In this document: positions 13,048-18,323 of the stretch, in pieces
Numbering within the stretch: the first letter of the stretch is position 1
Layout of the letters: every line of letters starts with the position of its first letter
Assembly: GCA_964600345.1 (NCBI GenBank)
Contig: CAZRKA010000058.1
Coordinates: 1-18,323 of the forward strand
Source: JABMMZ01 sp964600345
GTDB taxonomy: Bacteria > Bacteroidota > Bacteroidia > NS11-12g > UBA955
Reading direction: 5' to 3'
DNA length: 18,323 bases
Program-made: the position numbers and the translations under genes
Notes under the pieces: model-generated
What the model saw: the letters and a program-made list of their open reading frames with translations, nothing else
Databases searched by the model: none
Told to the model about the DNA's origin: nothing

Positions 13048-15972
13048 ATGAAACAAATCGGTCTTTCGCTATTGCTGTTATTTACCTTCAGCCTGCAGGC
13101 TCAGGTATATTACGGAACCACAGGAGTTAACAAACATGGAAAATACACTTATTCAGTGGTGTCCAACGACCCGACCAAAACAAGATGGTATGTTTTGCCC
13201 AACGGATTAACTGTTTTACTATCCGTCAATAAAGATCAGCCAAGGGTACAAACTCTGGTAGCCACAAAAGCAGGCAGCAAAAACGACCCTTCCGATAATA
13301 CCGGTCTTGCGCATTATCTGGAACATATGCTTTTTAAAGGAACAGATAAATACGGTACTCAGGATTATGCCAAAGAAAAAGTTTATCTGGATCAGATCGA
13401 CGCGCTTTATGAATTGTACAATAAAACAACAGATGAAACTAAAAGGCGCGGTATCTACAGACAGATAGACAGTATTAGCGGACTCGCTTCCGGTTACAGC
13501 ATTGCCAACGAATTTGACAAGATGTGTCAGGGAATAGGCGCTCAGGGTACAAATGCATTTACCAGCGTTGAGCAAACTGTTTACATCAATGATATTCCTT
13601 CTAACCGAATCCACCAGTGGCTCGAAATTGAAGCTGAGAGATACAGAAATCCTGTCCTTCGTTTATTCCACACTGAGCTTGAAGCTGTGTATGAAGAAAA
13701 AAATATTTCACTCGATAATGACATCGAAGAGGCATATGAAAAATTATACGCCAGTCTTTTCAGACTCCATCCCTATGGAACTCAAACTACCATCGGTACT
13801 GTTGAGCACCTTAAAAATCCATCTCTGATTAAAATCAGGGAATATTTCAATACCTATTATGTGCCAAATAATATGGCTATTATCATGGTCGGTGATTTTG
13901 TGCCCGAAGATGTGATTGAAATGATAGATAAACATTTCAGTTATATGAAAACAAAAATGCTTCCGCCATTCAGTTTTAAACAGGAATATCCCAGAGGCAG
14001 ACCGGATAGTATTACAGTTGTAGGTCCGGATGCTGCAAGTGTCATGATGGCCTGGCGTTTTGATGGTGTAAGCAGCAAAGATGCTTTAATGGTCAGGCTG
14101 GTTGATCTCATTCTCAATAACAGCAAAGCAGGACTTATAGACCTCAGTCTGGTTAAGGAACAAAAAGTGTTGTCGGCCGGTTCCAGCCCCGACTTTATGA
14201 AAGACTACAGTGTTCACATGATGACGGGTAAACCTAAAGAAGGCCAGTCGCTCGAAGAAGTGAGAGATCTGCTTCTTGCTCAGATAGGAAAAATAAAACG
14301 TGGTGAATTTGACGAAGAATTGCTCAAAGGCATCATTGCGAATAATATGGTTGAAGAGATTAATAATTTCGATAATAACCAGGGTGTGGCATTTACCCTG
14401 CTCGATGCTTTTGTAACCGACAGAAAATGGAAAGATGTGCTGAATACCAATTACCTGATGAGCAAAATTACCAAGAAGGAAATTATTGATTTTGTCAATG
14501 AATACTATACTAACGGATACAGCATAGTATATAAAAGAACCGGTGAGGACACCAAGCAGAATAAAATAGAAAAACCGGAAATCACCGAAGTTTCACTTAA
14601 CAGAGACAAAACATCTCAGTTTGTTACAGATATACTGGAAGAAGAAACAGACAGTATACACCCTGTTTATATAAATTTCGAAAAAGAACTCGAACGCGGC
14701 AAAATCGGGAAGGCGGATTTTCTGTACAAGAAGAATGACAAGAACCAGCTCTTTACTTTGTATTATGTGGTAGATATGGGCAAATTAAACAACAAGAAAC
14801 TGCCATTTGCTCTAGAGTATCTGCAATATATTGGCACCGATAAATACACGGCCTCTGAGTTAAGCATGAAGTTTTACAAGCTTGCCTGTAATTTTGGTAT
14901 CTCGGCAGGAGAGAAACGCAGTTATGTTTATCTGAGTGGTCCGCAGCAAAATTTTTCTGAAGCACTTTCCCTTTTCGAAGAATTGCTCGCCAATGCCAAG
15001 CCTGACCCCGCCATTTTAAAAGATTATACCTCACGAATTCTCAAGTCGAGGGCAGATGCCAAGCTCAACAAACGTGCAGTATCTTCGGCACTAAGCACTT
15101 ATGCCTTGTACGGTAAAGTTAATCCGCGCACCTATACTCTCAGCAACGCAGAATTGCAGGCAATGAATGCAGGTGAGCTTGTAAGCATGATTAAAAATCT
15201 TTGTTCCTACAAGCACCAGATCATGTATTTTGGTCCTGAAGAAAAAAAGAATATTGAAACTGCTTTAACGCTGAAACACAAATTACCTTCAGAATTTCTG
15301 GCAACTCCGCCTGCATACGAATTCAAACCTATGCAGTATACATCAAATACGGTTTATTTTACCCACTTCGAAATGGTACAGGCCGAAATTAACTGGCGTT
15401 CCGGTGCTCAGTCTTTTGATATAAACAAAACTCCGACAATTAAAGCATTTAACGAGTATTTCGGCGGCGGAATGAGCAGTGTGGTATTTCAGGAGATTAG
15501 AGAATCAAGAGCTCTTGCCTATTCAACTTATGCGGTATACAATCAGGCCAGCGAAAAAGGTAAGTTCGATATATTGCTGGCTTATGTCGGCACCCAGGCA
15601 GATAAATTAAACGATGCCATCACCGCCATGAACGAATTGTTGAATAACATGCCTGCCAATGAAGAGAGTTTTAATCAGGCCAAGCAATCTATTCTAAGCG
15701 GTATAGAAGCCGAAAGAATAATTAAGGGCGACGTGTTCTTTTCTTACCTTTCTGCCCTTGATATGGGAATCACATACGATTACCGCAAAATGGTTTACGA
15801 TGCGATACAAAAGATTACTTTTGCTGATATCAAGGCATTTCAGGAGCAGAATGTAAAAGGCAGACAATGGGCAATCGCCATAGTCGGTTCCAAAGACAAA
15901 ATTTCTCAGGAAGATCTCAAAAAATACGGTCAACTGAAGGTATTAACACTCGAAGAAATATTCGGATACTGA
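13048..15972 (+). CDS. Exported M16-family zinc peptidase (two-module, insulinase type)
   Basis: 974 residues with signal peptide MKQIGLSLLLLFTFSLQAQ. The N-terminal module carries the inverted zinc motif HYLEH (89-93, from GLAHYLEHMLFKGT); the third ligand is probably Glu217 in ELEAVYEEKN, farther from the HxxEH than in pitrilysin because a charged helical insert of some 45 residues (about 110-155) intervenes, as in many Bacteroidota members. The C-terminal half is a second, inactive M16 module; it keeps the substrate-binding Arg-Tyr pair in ESRALAYSTY (Arg821, Tyr825). It should degrade peptides in the periplasm. Together with the small T9SS cargo gene that starts 26 nt downstream without its own promoter it forms a likely operon. 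Confidence 0.93.
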   Translation: MKQIGLSLLLLFTFSLQAQVYYGTTGVNKHGKYTYSVVSNDPTKTRWYVLPNGLTVLLSVNKDQPRVQTLVATKAGSKNDPSDNTGLAHYLEHMLFKGTDKYGTQDYAKEKVYLDQIDALYELYNKTTDETKRRGIYRQIDSISGLASGYSIANEFDKMCQGIGAQGTNAFTSVEQTVYINDIPSNRIHQWLEIEAERYRNPVLRLFHTELEAVYEEKNISLDNDIEEAYEKLYASLFRLHPYGTQTTIGTVEHLKNPSLIKIREYFNTYYVPNNMAIIMVGDFVPEDVIEMIDKHFSYMKTKMLPPFSFKQEYPRGRPDSITVVGPDAASVMMAWRFDGVSSKDALMVRLVDLILNNSKAGLIDLSLVKEQKVLSAGSSPDFMKDYSVHMMTGKPKEGQSLEEVRDLLLAQIGKIKRGEFDEELLKGIIANNMVEEINNFDNNQGVAFTLLDAFVTDRKWKDVLNTNYLMSKITKKEIIDFVNEYYTNGYSIVYKRTGEDTKQNKIEKPEITEVSLNRDKTSQFVTDILEEETDSIHPVYINFEKELERGKIGKADFLYKKNDKNQLFTLYYVVDMGKLNNKKLPFALEYLQYIGTDKYTASELSMKFYKLACNFGISAGEKRSYVYLSGPQQNFSEALSLFEELLANAKPDPAILKDYTSRILKSRADAKLNKRAVSSALSTYALYGKVNPRTYTLSNAELQAMNAGELVSMIKNLCSYKHQIMYFGPEEKKNIETALTLKHKLPSEFLATPPAYEFKPMQYTSNTVYFTHFEMVQAEINWRSGAQSFDINKTPTIKAFNEYFGGGMSSVVFQEIRESRALAYSTYAVYNQASEKGKFDILLAYVGTQADKLNDAITAMNELLNNMPANEESFNQAKQSILSGIEAERIIKGDVFFSYLSALDMGITYDYRKMVYDAIQKITFADIKAFQEQNVKGRQWAIAIVGSKDKISQEDLKKYGQLKVLTLEEIFGY

Positions 15973-15998
15973 TTAACGGTATAGACTGAATTTTCAAG

Positions 15999-16661
15999 TT
16001 GAAACTTCGCCTGGTTTTGTTGTTGCTATCAGGTGTTTATCACCTGAATGCCCAAATTTCGGAACCGTTATCCGGTACAACTATTTCTGTAGACAGCAGC
16101 AGAAGTCCGGTGTTTTATTTTAATTGCCCTATCAAATCCGGCTGTGTTTACAGGTGGGGATTTTACCATGATAAGGACATTTCAATTTACGGAGGGAGGT
16201 TTATTGAATCAGAATCTGATTCGTTTGATAAGACCGGTCGAATAATCAGACACGATTACCGTGATTCTACAGGCGAATATTTTGCCTGTGCCGAAATAAG
16301 CTGTGTTCCGGATCAAAAAGATACCATATGTATTAAAATCAGAAATTATTTTAAAACTGATGGTGTGCCACTTTACCGGATTTTCTGTCCCGATTGCTGT
16401 GAGAAAGGTTCATCATTCAGGGATATCATTCAATTCAAAGATACACTCAGCTATTTCAGCATTCTTATTTTTGACCGATTTGGAAGTATGGTTTATACTT
16501 CTGAAAATCAGTTTGACGAATGGAATGGATTGATTCAGGTTACTGAATCTAGTTCTCCTGAAGGGAATTACTATTATCTTATAACCTATATTAGTGGAAA
16601 AAACAGCAGTAAAAGAGAGACACTGAACGGAAGTTTTAAACTAATACGCCGGCACCGTTAA
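15999..16661 (+). CDS. Small Cys-rich secreted protein with T9SS type B C-terminal domain
   Basis: 220 residues with a signal peptide ending YHLNAQ (residue 19). The last 70 residues resemble the gliding-motility-associated C-terminal (type B sorting) domain: FSILIFDRFGSMVYTSENQF (153-172), then EWNGL, PEGNYYYLITY (187-197) and a final GSFKLIR, matching the family pattern of IFNRWG, VF, WDG, PdGxYxY and a terminal G-x-x-x-L-x-R. This marks a substrate of the type IX secretion system, delivered to the cell surface or medium. The N-terminal cargo is only about 130 residues and holds eight cysteines (43, 49, 97, 102, 111, 130, 133, 134), probably disulfide-bonded; I recognise no fold. TTG is the only usable start: an in-frame TGA lies 12 nt upstream and no ATG follows before the signal peptide ends. 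Confidence 0.7.
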   Translation: MKLRLVLLLLSGVYHLNAQISEPLSGTTISVDSSRSPVFYFNCPIKSGCVYRWGFYHDKDISIYGGRFIESESDSFDKTGRIIRHDYRDSTGEYFACAEISCVPDQKDTICIKIRNYFKTDGVPLYRIFCPDCCEKGSSFRDIIQFKDTLSYFSILIFDRFGSMVYTSENQFDEWNGLIQVTESSSPEGNYYYLITYISGKNSSKRETLNGSFKLIRRHR

Positions 16662-16662
16662 A

Positions 16663-17088
16663 CTACAGTCTGGCCCAGGGAATGCCTGCCAATATTAGCA
16701 CAAGCGCTATTCCAAAGAAGATCAGACTGGTTTTTTTAACCTGATTGCCGTCTTCAGCGCGTTTAATTTTGCTGTAGCCGATATGCACCAGTGTAATAGC
16801 TGAAATCATCAAAACCAGATGTTCAACCGCTATTTTCCGAAGTTCTCCGGTTTTCATCACATGTCCCATTCCTTCAGAAAATGCCTTCATTCCAAAAGGG
16901 CTGTCGCCAAAGTACAGCATCAGACCCAGGAGTAACTGAACATCACAAACTATCATCAATATTAAACCGGGTAGTTTGCTCTGTTTGCCTGATGACTGAT
17001 TGAGCAATGGCATGAGAATAGCAAATACAGCAGCTACCAGTACCAGCCAGCGGGTGTGAGAATGTGTAGGTTGCAGGAATGAATACAT
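16663..17088 (-). CDS. Four-helix membrane protein, 'cytochrome b'-like family of unknown function
   Basis: 141 residues with four predicted membrane helices, at about 13-30, 42-60, 86-104 and 120-137. It resembles a Bacteroidota family often labelled 'cytochrome B' by databases. Conserved-looking features are HSHTRWLVL at the start (His9, His11), VEHLVLM (His90), VHIGYSK (His102) and the terminal LAGIPWARL. Several of the His could in principle ligate haem across the membrane, but no haem binding is shown by the sequence. A perfect TACTTTTG promoter box lies 18 nt upstream (17107-17114). The stop is one base away from the stop of the convergent T9SS cargo gene. It follows dxs in the same direction. 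Confidence 0.75.
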   Translation of the reverse strand: MYSFLQPTHSHTRWLVLVAAVFAILMPLLNQSSGKQSKLPGLILMIVCDVQLLLGLMLYFGDSPFGMKAFSEGMGHVMKTGELRKIAVEHLVLMISAITLVHIGYSKIKRAEDGNQVKKTSLIFFGIALVLILAGIPWARL

Positions 17089-17106
17089 ACAAATTTATTT
17101 AAAATA

Positions 17107-17114
17107 CAAAAGTA
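17107..17114 (-). promoter_or_regulatory. Promoter box for the membrane-protein gene at 17088
   Basis: TACTTTTG on the minus strand, a perfect TAnnTTTG match, ends 18 nt before the ATG. A second match, TAAATTTG (17090-17097), is only one base from the start codon and is less likely to be used. Confidence 0.5.
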
Positions 17115-17167
17115 AAGCAATCGGAAACAAAACAGAAATAAATGTCGGTTTTAAAGTTTGCCATCCA

Positions 17168-18323
17168 TTATTCGGAAAGACACTGCAGAATCCTGTTGCG
17201 GATTTTTTCGGCGCTCAGATTTTCCACATCATATAATTCACTCATTTTACCGTGCTGCACAAAATGGTCTTTAATGCCAATGGCGTGAATTTTTCCACCG
17301 AAATTCATTTCAGAAGCCAGCATCATGACGGCGCTTGCCGCACCGCCTGTTTCCTGTGCCTCTTCAACAATAAAAACGTGTTTTGCATTCTCAAAAATCT
17401 CGCCCAGCAGAACGATGTCAAGCGGTTTGACAAAGCGTATATCGTAAAGAGAGATACTTGTGCCGGCAATTGCCCGTCTGCATTTATCCAGCATGGTTCC
17501 AACACTTAAAAGTACCACATCGGAATCTGCTTTTATAATGCAAACCGAACGTCCGTATTCTATTGTTTCAAAAGGTTTTGCATCGTATTCTTCGCCGGCT
17601 TTGCCTCTTGGATAACGTATCACAATCGGTCCTTTTTTAAATCCGGAAGCAAAATAAACAGCATTTCGAAGTTCCTGCTGAGAAGACGGAGAAATAATAC
17701 AGATATTGGGGATGGTCTGTAAAAATGCTATGTCAAATACACCGTGATGGGTTGGTCCGTCTTCGCCTACAAGTCCTGCTCTGTCTACTGCAAATATGAC
17801 AGGCAGATTTTGCAGTGCCACATCGTGAATCAACTGGTCGTATGCCCTTTGAAGGAAAGTTGAATAAATACAGCAGAAGACCGTTTTTCCGTCGGCTGCA
17901 AGTCCTGCCGAAAACGTGACTGCATGCTGTTCGGCAATGCCGACATCGAATACTCTTTCAGGAAATTTTTCCTGCATATAATGAAGGGATGAGCCCGAAA
18001 TCATGGCAGGCGTTACCGCTATGATATCAGGATCAGATTCTGCGATTTCAAGTAAAGTTCTGCCGAATATATCCTGGTATTTGACATTCCTGTCTTCGGC
18101 AGCGGTGTTTTTCCCTGATAGTTTGTCGAATTGAGAAGTACTGTGCCATTTTGTTTGTTCGGATTCTGCCGGACCATAACCTTTGCCCTTTACAGTTCTG
18201 ACATGAATTATTTTAGGTGCATTGATGTCTCTGGCAATTTCGAACACAGCCATCAGTTCACTGATTTTATGTCCGTCTACAGGTCCGAAATACCTGAAAC
18301 CAAAATCGTTGAAAATATTGTCT
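17168..18323 (-). CDS. dxs: 1-deoxy-D-xylulose-5-phosphate synthase, 5' end cut by window edge
   Basis: Thiamine-diphosphate enzyme that joins pyruvate and glyceraldehyde 3-phosphate, the first step of the MEP isoprenoid pathway and a source for thiamine and pyridoxal. The reading frame is open to the end of the window: before the internal Met at 18253 it continues with YFGPVDGHKISEL, a standard Dxs motif, so the true start lies outside. About 384 of some 640 residues are present. Visible are HVRTVKGKGYGPAE, the catalytic Glu in DVGIAEQHAVTFSAG (Glu codon 17932-17930), DRAGLVGEDGPTHHG, and a complete transketolase C-terminal domain. No terminator separates it from the membrane-protein gene downstream. 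Confidence 0.96.
   Translation of the reverse strand, partial: DNIFNDFGFRYFGPVDGHKISELMAVFEIARDINAPKIIHVRTVKGKGYGPAESEQTKWHSTSQFDKLSGKNTAAEDRNVKYQDIFGRTLLEIAESDPDIIAVTPAMISGSSLHYMQEKFPERVFDVGIAEQHAVTFSAGLAADGKTVFCCIYSTFLQRAYDQLIHDVALQNLPVIFAVDRAGLVGEDGPTHHGVFDIAFLQTIPNICIISPSSQQELRNAVYFASGFKKGPIVIRYPRGKAGEEYDAKPFETIEYGRSVCIIKADSDVVLLSVGTMLDKCRRAIAGTSISLYDIRFVKPLDIVLLGEIFENAKHVFIVEEAQETGGAASAVMMLASEMNFGGKIHAIGIKDHFVQHGKMSELYDVENLSAEKIRNRILQCLSE

Noticed and set aside
17168..18253. Dxs as a complete 361-residue protein starting at ATG 18253.
   Set aside because: The frame stays open to the window end and encodes the conserved YFGPVDGH motif upstream of that Met, so this is an internal Met of a truncated gene.

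Overview
This window looks like chromosomal DNA of a member of the Bacteroidota. It is AT-rich, shows almost no Shine-Dalgarno sites, and has repeated matches to the Bacteroidota -7 promoter box TAnnTTTG (two of them with a TTG exactly 19 nt upstream). It also encodes a secreted protein with a T9SS type B (gliding-motility-associated) C-terminal domain and several proteins with short Bacteroidota-type signal peptides ending in A-Q or S-Q. Genus cannot be called. Genes are packed: no gene-free stretch exceeds 300 bases (the longest are 305-513 and 10484-10697). No tRNA, rRNA, insertion sequence, CRISPR array or integration site was seen.

Layout, left to right. The 3'-truncated methylmalonyl-CoA epimerase gene (1-304, -) faces away from an iron-sulfur cluster operon, iscS-iscU-iscA plus a PAP2-type phosphatase (514-3262, +), which ends in a strong bidirectional terminator. 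Next come minus-strand genes, read from right to left: an acidic TPR protein, a phosphosulfolactate synthase (ComA) homologue and a YqeY/GatB-like protein, tightly coupled, then a lipoprotein of unknown function (6644-3344). Divergent from these is a 963-residue exported protein built on an M1 aminopeptidase fold whose catalytic and zinc-binding residues are all replaced (6745-9636, +). A 12-bp perfect hairpin terminator separates it from a two-gene minus-strand unit: a small SET-domain lysine methyltransferase followed 28 nt later by a histone H1-like protein made almost only of Lys and Ala (10483-9793).

Then an exported C1B cysteine peptidase and a GNAT acetyltransferase (12398-10698, -) stand divergent from a second GNAT protein (12468-12920, +). 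An exported two-module M16 peptidase and a small cysteine-rich T9SS type B cargo protein follow (13048-16661, +). The window closes with a four-helix membrane protein and the 3' two thirds of dxs (18323-16663, -).

How the genes work together: IscS, IscU and IscA form the core of one Fe-S assembly pathway. The SET enzyme and the Lys-rich protein look like a writer and its substrate for nucleoid-protein methylation, the most striking feature here. Much of the rest is cell-envelope work: pseudo-M1, C1B and M16 peptidase-fold proteins, a PAP2 phosphatase, a lipoprotein and a T9SS cargo. Dxs belongs to the MEP isoprenoid pathway, the epimerase to propionyl-CoA/methylmalonyl-CoA metabolism.
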